A stretch of DNA of 64,000 nt from Albidovulum sp. (GTDB lineage Bacteria > Pseudomonadota > Alphaproteobacteria > Rhodobacterales > Rhodobacteraceae). The stretch spans positions 1-64,000 of the forward strand of contig JAUQYA010000023.1 of NCBI GenBank assembly GCA_030837785.1, written 5' to 3'. The notes under the pieces are model-generated. The model searched no databases, was not told where the DNA came from, and saw nothing but the letters and a program-made list of their open reading frames with translations. Of the stretch, positions 15,948-23,859 are shown piece after piece (positions within the stretch are counted from its first letter, which is position 1; every line of letters starts with the position of its first letter). A program made the translations under genes and the position numbers.

Positions 15948-16816
15948 TCCCCGATCGCCTCCGCCGCCGCTTTCAGGGCCGGGTTGGGGGGCGCCGCCGG
16001 TGCATGGGCGAAGACCAGTCTCTGGCTTGGCATCTCGTCCCGCAGGGGCCGAAACACGATCGGCAGGGGGTGTGAGGCATCTCCACCGCTGGCGGGGGTG
16101 ACCAGAAGCGAAACGCCCTGGCCGGCCGCCACCATGCGGCGCGCCATCTCGATCGAGCGGGTCTTGAGCCGGATGCGCGGCGACAGGCCGCGTTGCCAGA
16201 ACGGCACCATGAGGAATTCGCGGCTGAGCGGAAGATCGATCAGGACGAAATCGTGCTCCGCCAGTTCGGCGAGGCTGACCGACTCGCGCCCGGCGAGCGG
16301 ATGGCCCGCCGGCAGAACCGCGTGTGGCAGAAGCTCCGCCAGCACGGCGCGTTCGGTTCCCGGTGGCAGGCCGACATCATAGCTCAGCGCACAGTCGATG
16401 ACCCCGGTCGACAGGAACCGCGCAATCCCTTCCAGGTCGCATTCGCGCAGATCAAGCTCGGTATCGGGAAGCACAGCGCCGAGGTGCCCGACAATGCCCG
16501 GTATCCAGATCGGCCCAAGCGTGGCAAAATAGCCCAGCACCAGCCGGTTGCGCGCGCCCTTGCCGCCGGCATCCGTCATCGCCTCGACGCGGGCAAGAAT
16601 CTCGCGCGCCTCGCGCACCTTGTCCGCGCCGAACGGCGTCAGGTCCAGCCCCAGCGCCTGACGGCGCAGGAACAGGGCCTGCCCGAGGTCCGCCTCCAGC
16701 TCGCGGATGGCGGCCGAGATCGACGGCTGCGAGACGTTGAGAAGTGCTGCAGCGCGGGTCGCGCTGCCGGTCTGGGCGACGGCGGTGAAGTATCGCAGCT
16801 GGCGCAGGGTCGTCAT
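15917..16816 (-). CDS. LysR-family transcriptional regulator
   Basis: A 299-residue LysR regulator: N-terminal helix-turn-helix (about residues 3-60, LRQLRYFTAVAQTGSATRAAALLNVSQPSISAAI), then a periplasmic-binding-like effector domain. It is divergent from a CoA transferase and acyl-CoA dehydrogenase pair with 103 bases between, so it most likely regulates them. An imperfect dyad TTGAATATCCTATTCCAA lies immediately upstream of its start. The effector is unknown. Confidence 0.88.
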   Translation of the reverse strand: MTTLRQLRYFTAVAQTGSATRAAALLNVSQPSISAAIRELEADLGQALFLRRQALGLDLTPFGADKVREAREILARVEAMTDAGGKGARNRLVLGYFATLGPIWIPGIVGHLGAVLPDTELDLRECDLEGIARFLSTGVIDCALSYDVGLPPGTERAVLAELLPHAVLPAGHPLAGRESVSLAELAEHDFVLIDLPLSREFLMVPFWQRGLSPRIRLKTRSIEMARRMVAAGQGVSLLVTPASGGDASHPLPIVFRPLRDEMPSQRLVFAHAPAAPPNPALKAAAEAIGDYFAAGAAGR

Positions 16817-16819
16817 TAT

Positions 16820-16837
16820 TTGAATATCCTATTCCAA
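16820..16837. promoter_or_regulatory. Candidate LysR-type operator
   Basis: TTGAATATCCTATTCCAA is a partial dyad (TTG-A ... T-CAA ends) between the LysR gene and the CoA-transferase gene, placed as LysR autoregulatory sites usually are. Confidence 0.4.
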
Positions 16838-16901
16838 CTGCTCGGCTATAGTTCTTTCTTCTGTAGCAGCCCCCTGCGATCCTGTCGTCGGGAAATTTCT
16901 C

Positions 16902-16913
16902 GGGGGGGGGGGG
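16902..16913 (+). repeat. Poly-G tract (12 G) in the ribosome-binding region
   Basis: Twelve consecutive G end six bases before the CoA-transferase ATG (16920) and occupy the Shine-Dalgarno position. Homopolymer slippage here could change translation. Confidence 0.9.
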
Positions 16914-16919
16914 TGCATC

Positions 16920-18137
16920 ATGCCCAATTCCTGTCTGGCCGGCGTTCGCGTGCTGGACCTGACCCGCGTGCTCGCCGGGCCGTTCTGTACCGCGCTCTTG
17001 GCCGACCTCGGCGCCGAGGTGATCAAGGTCGAGACGCCGGGCGGCGACGATTACCGCCATGTGCCGCCCGTGGCCGACGGCACGGGCGGGTTGTTCCGCT
17101 TGCTCAACCGCGGCAAGAAAAGCGTGGCGCTCGACCTGCGGTCGGATCGCGGGCGTGACATCGTCCGCCAGCTGGCCCGGTCGAGCGACATCCTCGTCGA
17201 GAATTTCCGGCCCGGCGTGATGGACAGCATGGGGCTCGGCTACGCGGAACTCGCAGCTTCCAATCCCGGCCTCATCCATGTCGCGATCTCGGGCTTCGGC
17301 CGGGAAAGCCCGATGGGCGATCTGCCGGCCTATGACCTGGTGATCCAGGCCCTGACCGGCTTCATGGGCCTGACCGGGGAACCGGACGGCCCGCCGACGA
17401 TGACGGGGGAGTCGGTCGCCGACCTGACCACGGGGCTCTTCGCCTCCTGGGCCGCGCTGGCGGCGCTGATCGCGCGCGGCAACAGCGGAAAGGGCCAGTT
17501 CGTCGACGTGGCGATGTATGACTGCCTGTTCAACTTCATGCCGGCGGGGCTCGCCCAGCATCTGCACGGGCGTACGCCGCCGGTCCGGGTCGGAAACCGC
17601 CATCCGCTCGGGGCGCCCTTCGGCGTGTTCCGGGCAGCGGGAGGCCATTACACCATCGCGGTCCTGAACCCGCGCCAGTTTGCCCGGCTGGCCGAGGCGA
17701 TGGGGCAGCCCGGGCTGGCGCAGGACCCGCGGTTCTCGTCGAACGGCGCGCGCCACGACAACCACGCGGCGCTGAAGGCGCTGATCGAGCGGTGGAGCGG
17801 CGCGCTGCCGGTCGCGGCGGTGCTGGAACGGTTGCGCGCCCACGACGTTCCCGCCTCGCCGATCCTCACCCTGCCGGAGGCGGTTGCCGGGCCGCAGGTC
17901 GCCGGGCGCGATCTGCTGCCGACCGTCCCGGTCGCCGGCGGCGGGGCCGAGCGCGTCATGGCGCAGCCGGTGCGGTTCTCGGGCATGGGCGCGGCCCCGG
18001 TTGCGGCGGCGCCCGGACTGGGGGCGGACGGGCCGGAGGTGCTTGCCCGCCGCCTCGGCCTTTCGGAGGCAGAGATCGCCCGGCTGATCGACGACGGCGT
18101 CCTGCACGACGCAACCCGCAGCCGCGAAAGGGCCTGA
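16920..18137 (+). CDS. CaiB/BaiF family (class III) CoA transferase
   Basis: A 405-residue class III CoA transferase moving CoA between carboxylic acids. The N-terminus has VRVLDLTRVLAGPFC and ADLGAEVIKVE, the family opening. The catalytic aspartate is expected at Asp168 in ESVADLTTG. It is followed one base later by an acyl-CoA dehydrogenase gene, so the two probably activate and then desaturate (or oxidatively decarboxylate) one acid. A dicarboxylic acid such as glutarate or a methylsuccinate is possible, unproven. The ribosome-binding region is the 12-G tract. Confidence 0.88.
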   Translation: MPNSCLAGVRVLDLTRVLAGPFCTALLADLGAEVIKVETPGGDDYRHVPPVADGTGGLFRLLNRGKKSVALDLRSDRGRDIVRQLARSSDILVENFRPGVMDSMGLGYAELAASNPGLIHVAISGFGRESPMGDLPAYDLVIQALTGFMGLTGEPDGPPTMTGESVADLTTGLFASWAALAALIARGNSGKGQFVDVAMYDCLFNFMPAGLAQHLHGRTPPVRVGNRHPLGAPFGVFRAAGGHYTIAVLNPRQFARLAEAMGQPGLAQDPRFSSNGARHDNHAALKALIERWSGALPVAAVLERLRAHDVPASPILTLPEAVAGPQVAGRDLLPTVPVAGGGAERVMAQPVRFSGMGAAPVAAAPGLGADGPEVLARRLGLSEAEIARLIDDGVLHDATRSRERA

Positions 18138-18138
18138 C

Positions 18139-19296
18139 ATGCACGATAACCTGCTGACCGAAGACCAGCGCATGATCCGCGACAGCGCGCGCGCCTTCGC
18201 GCAGGACCGCCTTGCGCCGACGGCAGCCGATCGCGACCGGGAAAAGGCGTTCCCGCGCGACGAGATGGCGGCGCTGGGCGGGCTCGGCTTTCTCGGCATG
18301 CTGGTGCCGGAAAGCCTGGGTGGCGTCGGCGCCGATCACGTCAGCTACGTGATGGCGGTCGAGGAGGTTTCCGCCGCCGACGGAAGCATCGGGGCGATGA
18401 TGGCGCTGCACAACGGGCTGGTGTCGAGCCCGCTTCTGCACCACGGGTCCGAGATGCAGAAAGACCGCTACCTGCGGCCGCTGGCGGAGGGGAAGATCAA
18501 CGGCGCCTTCGGCCTGACCGAGCCGGAGGCCGGGTCGAACGCCTTCGCCATCGCGACCCGCGCCAAACGTTGCGACGGCGGCTATCGGATCAGCGGCACC
18601 AAGCAGTTCATGTCGAACGGCAAGTCCGCCGACATCGCCATCGTCTTCGCCGCAGTCGACGCCGACGACCCGCGCCGCCGCATCACCGCCTTCCTGGTGC
18701 CGCCCTCGTCGCCCGGCTACAGCGCCCTCAGGGTCGAGGACAAGCTGGGCCTTTCCGCGTCGGAGACCTGCCAGGTGGGCCTCGACGATGTCTTCGTGCC
18801 GGACGACCATGTCCTCGGCGCGGTCGGCGGCGGCTACGCGCTGGCGATGGGCACGCTCGAACTCGGCCGGCTCGGGATCGCGGCGCAGTCGGTGGGCCTC
18901 GCGCGCGCGGCCTTCGATCTCGCCCATGCCTATGCGCTCGAACGGCGGACCTTCGGCAAGCCGCTGATCGAGCATCAGGCGGTGGGCTTCCGGCTGGCCG
19001 ACATGCGCATGAAGGTCGAGACCGCGCGCTGCTACCTGCATCATGCGGCACGGCTGCGCGATGCCGGGCAGGCCTGCAAGACCGAGGCGGCGATGGCCAA
19101 GCTCTACGCGTCCGAAGCCGCCGAATGGGTCGCCTCGGAAGCGATCCAGGTGCACGGCGGCTACGGCTATCTGAAGGACTTCACGGTGGAACGGATCTAC
19201 CGCGACGCACGCATCTGCCGCATCTACGAGGGCACCAGCGACATCCAGCGCATGATCATCGCGGCCGAGCTTGCGCGTCCGGCGCGCCTGAAGTGA
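18139..19296 (+). CDS. Acyl-CoA dehydrogenase
   Basis: A 385-residue FAD enzyme of the acyl-CoA dehydrogenase family. FGLTEPEAGSNAF and the C-terminal motif YEGTSDIQRMIIA are present; Glu364 in YEGTSD is the catalytic base. VHGGYGYLKDFTVERIYRDARI matches short-chain members (butyryl/methylsuccinyl type), and the Arg of KDF.VER..RD is present. It needs electron-transfer flavoprotein, not encoded here. It is coupled to the CoA-transferase gene and probably under the divergent LysR. Confidence 0.92.
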   Translation: MHDNLLTEDQRMIRDSARAFAQDRLAPTAADRDREKAFPRDEMAALGGLGFLGMLVPESLGGVGADHVSYVMAVEEVSAADGSIGAMMALHNGLVSSPLLHHGSEMQKDRYLRPLAEGKINGAFGLTEPEAGSNAFAIATRAKRCDGGYRISGTKQFMSNGKSADIAIVFAAVDADDPRRRITAFLVPPSSPGYSALRVEDKLGLSASETCQVGLDDVFVPDDHVLGAVGGGYALAMGTLELGRLGIAAQSVGLARAAFDLAHAYALERRTFGKPLIEHQAVGFRLADMRMKVETARCYLHHAARLRDAGQACKTEAAMAKLYASEAAEWVASEAIQVHGGYGYLKDFTVERIYRDARICRIYEGTSDIQRMIIAAELARPARLK

Positions 19297-19348
19297 CCGC
19301 ACATCGGCCTGGACAGGTGGCGCCGACCGCTGGCGTGCCGTTCGACGG

Positions 19349-20311
19349 TCAGTCGAGCGTGGGGAAAAAGCCGACCGGCGACAGGCGAAATGCGTCCGGC
19401 GCGGCACCGGCTGTCAGAACCGTGATCTGCGGGCCGATCAACGCCTGCCGCGTGACGCCCGCGATCGCGTCCACCGATGCGTCGACCGCCATCTCTCCCT
19501 GGCGCATCGGGTCGTCGTAGGGGGCGGCGATGATCCGGCCGCCGACGAGGCCGCGCGCGACAGTGTGGCTGACGTAGGTCGCGGCAAGGCCCGGCGGATC
19601 GGCCATGCCGGGCAGAAGCGCCATCGCCGCCTCGATCGCGGGGGCCGCGCCGATGATCAGGTCCGGCGCCGGCCCGGCGGCCAGCGCCGTTTCAAGCAGG
19701 CGCAACTGTTCGGCAGTCCCGGTGTCGGCCCCGTAGACTGAAACGATCGAGACGGCGGACCCCTCCAGGCCCTGACGAAGCCCGGTTTCGAGCGGCGCAA
19801 CCCAGCCGGACACCGCCGGACCGGACAGCAGGATGGTGTTCCGCGGCATCCCCCCGGCGGGGAAATGCCCGTGCAGATACTGGCCGAGCCTGAGGCCCAT
19901 GTCGAACCAGTCGACGCCGACCCGGGCGGCGAGGGCATCCGAGTGCAGTTCATTGACCAGCCCGATCACCGGGCGCCGGGCTGCGGCCGCGGCCACCGCG
20001 GCCAGGAGCGCCGGATCGTCCGAGGAGACCGCGCCGAGGAGGATCGCGTCGGGGGCAAGCGCCTCGCAGGCCCCGAGCTGCCGGATCTGGGTCGTCAGGG
20101 CCTGATAGCCGCCAGCCTCGAAGAAGCGAACGGCAAGGTGGCCAGCGGCCGCGCGGGTCTCGATCCCCTGTGCGACACTCAGCCAGTATTCGTCCTTGAA
20201 ATGGGGGACGAGCACACACAGAAGGCCGCTGCCAGCCGTCGCCCCGGTGCCGAAAAGGCCGCAGACGGCGGCGATTGCGCCGAGAAGAAACCGCCGATAA
20301 GCACGTCCCAT
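19349..20311 (-). CDS. torT: TorT-like periplasmic TMAO/DMSO-sensing binding protein
   Basis: A 320-residue periplasmic binding protein with a signal peptide (MGRAYRRFLLGAIAAVCGLFG, then GATA cleavage region). It keeps the type I binding fold (FFEAGGYQALTTQIRQL, DAILLGAVSS, PVIGLVNELHSDALAARVGVDWFDMG) seen in TorT. TorT binds TMAO and associates with the TorS sensor. The ATG is at 20309-20311, although the frame stays open to 21097 antisense to torS. Its start codon overlaps that of divergent torS in a single CATG. Confidence 0.85.
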   Translation of the reverse strand: MGRAYRRFLLGAIAAVCGLFGTGATAGSGLLCVLVPHFKDEYWLSVAQGIETRAAAGHLAVRFFEAGGYQALTTQIRQLGACEALAPDAILLGAVSSDDPALLAAVAAAAARRPVIGLVNELHSDALAARVGVDWFDMGLRLGQYLHGHFPAGGMPRNTILLSGPAVSGWVAPLETGLRQGLEGSAVSIVSVYGADTGTAEQLRLLETALAAGPAPDLIIGAAPAIEAAMALLPGMADPPGLAATYVSHTVARGLVGGRIIAAPYDDPMRQGEMAVDASVDAIAGVTRQALIGPQITVLTAGAAPDAFRLSPVGFFPTLD

Positions 20312-23075
20312 GCGCCCGAGACGGTTCGACAAGCAGTTCCAGTCCGTCTTCATGGTCCTCTCCGGCCTGACGATCCTTGTCGGCCTCGCCTCGATCGGCG
20401 TCAACCGGTTCCTTGCCCGGACCCAGGCGCAGGTTCTGGGCAGCAGCATCGCGATCATCGAGCGCACGGAGCGCGTGGCGTCGGAAGCCGATCTCGCCGG
20501 TTCGCTCGCCGAGCAGCTTGCGCTTTCCTGGACCGGACCGGAGATCACCCGGACGGCGGGAACGCTGACGGCCAAGATCGACGGGATCGCCGCGGACATC
20601 GCCGCGATGCGGCAGTTCCTTGCCGGAGCGGCGGGCGAGCCGGGCGTGGCGGCCGACGCGAGGGCACTTGTCGCGCGGATGAGCGAAACCGTGCAGCGGC
20701 TGCGCCTCCTGGAGGCGTCGATCCGGACCGAGAAGCATCGCCTTGCGGATGCCGGACAGCGCCTTTCCGAAGGCATCTCGGCCGAGAGGGATCTTGCCCG
20801 GCTGCGGATCACGGCGGGTATCTGGGAATTGTATTCGATGCCGGCGGACCGCAACCAGAGGCCCGGTCTCGACCGGCTAGCCGATGTCGACTTCTTCGCC
20901 TTCGAGAGACTGGGCGATCTGGCCGCAGCCACGGCGACGCTGACGGCACTCGTCCAGGAGATCGCCGATGCGGACACGGCCGCCGACATCGTGCCGCTGC
21001 GGACAAGATTCCGCGACACGGTGGACCTGGCCGATGCCCGGACGCGGTTCATGCCAACCAGCAAGGGGCGGGGCGAGGCGGACAGGAACCTGGCCATCCT
21101 CGCGTCGGCCGACGCCGATGGCGGGCTGATCGCGCTTCAGCTCCAGAAGGTGTCCACCTCGACAGCGCTTGCGCAGCAGTCCGAAGACCTTGGTGTCAAG
21201 CTTGCCGTGCTGACCGCCGAAGCCGCCCGCGGGCGGAACGAGACGCGCGCCCGGATGAAGGAGCGCGTCGCGGCGGCCGGGTGGCAGGCGATGATCCTGA
21301 CGGCGGGGCTTGTGGCGATCGTCATGGTCGCAGTGCTTGCCGGCATTCTGGTCTGGATGCGGACCCGCGCGGGCGTCGTGCGCCGGCTTGGAGCGGTTGC
21401 CGAACGCATCGTCACCGTCGCGCGTGGCGAGATCGGTGCCCCCATGCCGGTCAGCGGCCATGACGAGATCGGGCGGCTGGAAAAGGCGCTCAACATCCTG
21501 CGCCGGCGGACGGAAGAGGCCGCGCGGCTGCGCAGCAGCCTCGAATCCGCGGTGCTGGCGCGCACCGCCGACGTCGTGGCGGAGATGCAGTCGGCCAACG
21601 CCGCCCGCGCCGAGGCGGAGGAACAGAGCCGCGCCAAGACCCATTTCCTCGCCCGGATGAGCCACGAGATCCGCACGCCGCTGAACGGGGTGATCGGGCT
21701 TCTCGACCTTCTTGTGGGCGAGGAGGCCGATCCCGTGCGGCGGGCGCGGGCGGAGACGGCGCTGACCTCGGCGCGCGACCTCCAGTCGATGACCGAGGAT
21801 CTGCTTGCCTTCTCGAGCGGCGAGGACAGCCGCGCCGAGGCCGGGCTTGCCGTCTTCGACCCGACGCGGCTGGCGCGGGGGCTCGGCGCGCATCTTGAGG
21901 TGCTGGCGCGCGCCAAGGGCCTTCTTCCCGTCGTTGCCGTCGCCGGCGACCTGCCGCCGGGGCTTCTGGGCAAGCCGGTGCAGGTCCGGCAGGTGGTCAT
22001 GAACCTGCTGTCGAATGCGGTGAAGTACACCGAGGCCGGCGAGGTTGCCCTGACCGTCGAAAGCCGTCCCTGTCCGGGCGGGGGCATGCACGAGATCAGC
22101 TTCGCCATTGCCGACACCGGACCGGGCATGACGGCGGAGGAGGCGCGCCATGCCTTCGACATTTACGGCCGCAGCATGGATGCGCGCCGCAAGGGCATCC
22201 CGGGCGTGGGGCTGGGGCTGGCGATCGTGCGGCAACTGACCGATGCGATGGGGGGCGAGTTGCGCGTCAGCACCCAGCCGGGCCAGGGGAGCCGGTTCAC
22301 CCTGGTGCTGCGGCTTGCCGAGGCGGCCGCACCTGCGGACGAGGCGGCGTCGGGCATGGTTCCTCCGGGCCTCAGGGTGCTGGTGATCGACGACCATCCG
22401 GTCAACCGGCTGGTCGCGCGCGGCTATCTGGAACGGATGGGATGCAGGGTGGCGGAGGCCGCGACCGGCGGCGAGGCGCTGGCGCGGGCGGCGGAGGCGG
22501 ACTTCGACGCCATCCTCATCGACCTCGACCTGCCCGACATGCGCGGCGAGGAGGTGGCGGAGCGGATCGGCCGCAACGGGGCGCGGCTGGCGATCCTGAC
22601 CGCCGACCTCGTCAGCGACGACGCCGAAACCCGCGGCAGGTTCGGCGTCGATGCCGCCCTGACCAAGCCGATCTCGCCGCGCGCGCTTGTCGCTTTCCTC
22701 GCCGGACGGACCGGGGCTGAGGATGCGGCGCCGGCACGGGGGGCCGAGGAGGTGCTGCGCGAGGATGCGGCGAGCCTCGGCGAGGGGCCGGCGGCCGAGA
22801 TCGTTGCCGCCTTCCTGGCCGACCTTGCCGCGGCCGTGCCGGCGCTTCTGAAGGCACCGGATGCCGAAGCACGGCGGCGCATCGCCCATCGGCTGAAGGG
22901 GGCGGCCAGCAACTTCGCGCTCGATGACCTGTGCGGCCTGATGCGGCGGCTGGAGGCAGGCGACGCCGCGGCGCTGGACGGGCTGGAGGCGGCGGCCGAA
23001 GCGGCCGGACGGGCCTTGCGCGTGGCGACCGGGCGGGTCGGGCTTCAGTTGCCGGACGAGGGCGCGAAGCAGTAG
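20310..23075 (+). CDS. torS: TorS-like hybrid sensor histidine kinase
   Basis: A 921-residue inner-membrane phosphorelay kinase. Order: transmembrane helix (about 14-33), periplasmic helical sensor (about 34-325), second transmembrane helix (about 326-352), HAMP, HisKA with His452 (MSHEIRTPLNG), HATPase_c (N box NLLSNAVKY, G boxes DTGPGM and GVGLGLAIV), receiver with Asp738 (LIDLDLPDM), HPt with His860 (IAHRLKGAASNF). This is the full TorS layout, expected to phosphorylate TorR when TorT carries TMAO. ATG 20310 keeps the basic N-terminus before the first helix. Its 3' end overlaps torR by 31 bases, convergent. Confidence 0.9.
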   Translation: MRPRRFDKQFQSVFMVLSGLTILVGLASIGVNRFLARTQAQVLGSSIAIIERTERVASEADLAGSLAEQLALSWTGPEITRTAGTLTAKIDGIAADIAAMRQFLAGAAGEPGVAADARALVARMSETVQRLRLLEASIRTEKHRLADAGQRLSEGISAERDLARLRITAGIWELYSMPADRNQRPGLDRLADVDFFAFERLGDLAAATATLTALVQEIADADTAADIVPLRTRFRDTVDLADARTRFMPTSKGRGEADRNLAILASADADGGLIALQLQKVSTSTALAQQSEDLGVKLAVLTAEAARGRNETRARMKERVAAAGWQAMILTAGLVAIVMVAVLAGILVWMRTRAGVVRRLGAVAERIVTVARGEIGAPMPVSGHDEIGRLEKALNILRRRTEEAARLRSSLESAVLARTADVVAEMQSANAARAEAEEQSRAKTHFLARMSHEIRTPLNGVIGLLDLLVGEEADPVRRARAETALTSARDLQSMTEDLLAFSSGEDSRAEAGLAVFDPTRLARGLGAHLEVLARAKGLLPVVAVAGDLPPGLLGKPVQVRQVVMNLLSNAVKYTEAGEVALTVESRPCPGGGMHEISFAIADTGPGMTAEEARHAFDIYGRSMDARRKGIPGVGLGLAIVRQLTDAMGGELRVSTQPGQGSRFTLVLRLAEAAAPADEAASGMVPPGLRVLVIDDHPVNRLVARGYLERMGCRVAEAATGGEALARAAEADFDAILIDLDLPDMRGEEVAERIGRNGARLAILTADLVSDDAETRGRFGVDAALTKPISPRALVAFLAGRTGAEDAAPARGAEEVLREDAASLGEGPAAEIVAAFLADLAAAVPALLKAPDAEARRRIAHRLKGAASNFALDDLCGLMRRLEAGDAAALDGLEAAAEAAGRALRVATGRVGLQLPDEGAKQ

Positions 23076-23749
23076 CCCTGGCCCGCGCGGGTCAGAATCC
23101 AGTCGGGGTTTGACGGGTCGGCCTCGATCTTCTTTCTCAGCCGGCCGACCAGCACATCAATCGTACGGTCGCCGGGCCGCAACTCTCCGCGCCCGACGAT
23201 CTCGCTCAGGCGCGCGCGGCCGAAGGTGATGCCGGGGTTGCGGGTGAGGGCATCGAGCAGATCGAATTCCTGCGCGCTCAGCGTCTCGGTCCGGGCGGCG
23301 GAGACGAGCCGGCGGCGGATGCGGTCGAAGTGCCAGGGGCCGAAGTTCTCCACCGCGTCGGGCATCGGGGCGGACCGGCCGATGTCGGCGATGCGTGACA
23401 GCAGGTTCTTGATCCGAGCCGCCAGTTCGCGCCGGTCGAAGGGCTTCGTCACATAGTCGTCCGCACCCATTTCCAGCCCGACGATCCGGTCCACCTGTTC
23501 GTCGCGCGAGGTCAGGAGGATGATGCCCACGCGCGACTTCGCCCGCTGTTCGCGGGTGATGGCCAGCCCGTCCTTGCCCTCGAGCCCGATGTCCAGGAGC
23601 AGAAGCTCGGGCGGATCGAAGTCGATCACGTCCTCCATCGTCTCGGCATCCTCGGCCTCGGTGACGCGATAGCCGAGGCCGCGCAGGTAGCCTGCGAGCC
23701 GCATCCGCGTCACGCGGTCGTCCTCGACGATGAGGATATGCGCGGCCAT
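23045..23749 (-). CDS. torR: TorR/DorR-like response regulator
   Basis: A 234-residue OmpR-family regulator. The receiver domain has Asp53 (LLLLDIG) and Lys in DDYVTKPFDRRE; the C-terminal winged helix reads SAQEFDLLDALTRNPG...VDVLVGRLRKKIE-like. The partner kinase is TorS. The start lies 110 bases from divergent torA, with three TT(C/T)ACA repeats at 10-base spacing directly upstream, so it probably binds there to activate torA and control itself. Confidence 0.9.
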   Translation of the reverse strand: MAAHILIVEDDRVTRMRLAGYLRGLGYRVTEAEDAETMEDVIDFDPPELLLLDIGLEGKDGLAITREQRAKSRVGIILLTSRDEQVDRIVGLEMGADDYVTKPFDRRELAARIKNLLSRIADIGRSAPMPDAVENFGPWHFDRIRRRLVSAARTETLSAQEFDLLDALTRNPGITFGRARLSEIVGRGELRPGDRTIDVLVGRLRKKIEADPSNPDWILTRAGQGYCFAPSSGN

Positions 23750-23756
23750 TGCGTCC

Positions 23757-23782
23757 TTTACATCCCTTCACATGAGTTCACA
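23757..23782. promoter_or_regulatory. Candidate TorR/DorR binding boxes, three direct repeats
   Basis: TTTACA (23757), TTCACA (23767) and TTCACA (23777) repeat every 10 bases, one helical turn. They sit between torR and torA, about 80-100 bases before the torA start, the arrangement of decameric tor boxes. Assignment to TorR is by position and spacing. Confidence 0.6.
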
Positions 23783-23859
23783 GGATTCCTTGACCCCCCG
23801 CAAGGCCGATCCCGCGCCGGGGCAGCACTTTGCCGTCGCAATCAAGACGGAGAACCGCC

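Noticed and set aside
20312..21097. N-terminal extension of torT across torS
   Set aside because: The added residues are antisense to the torS sensor region; the signal peptide begins at the ATG at 20309-20311.
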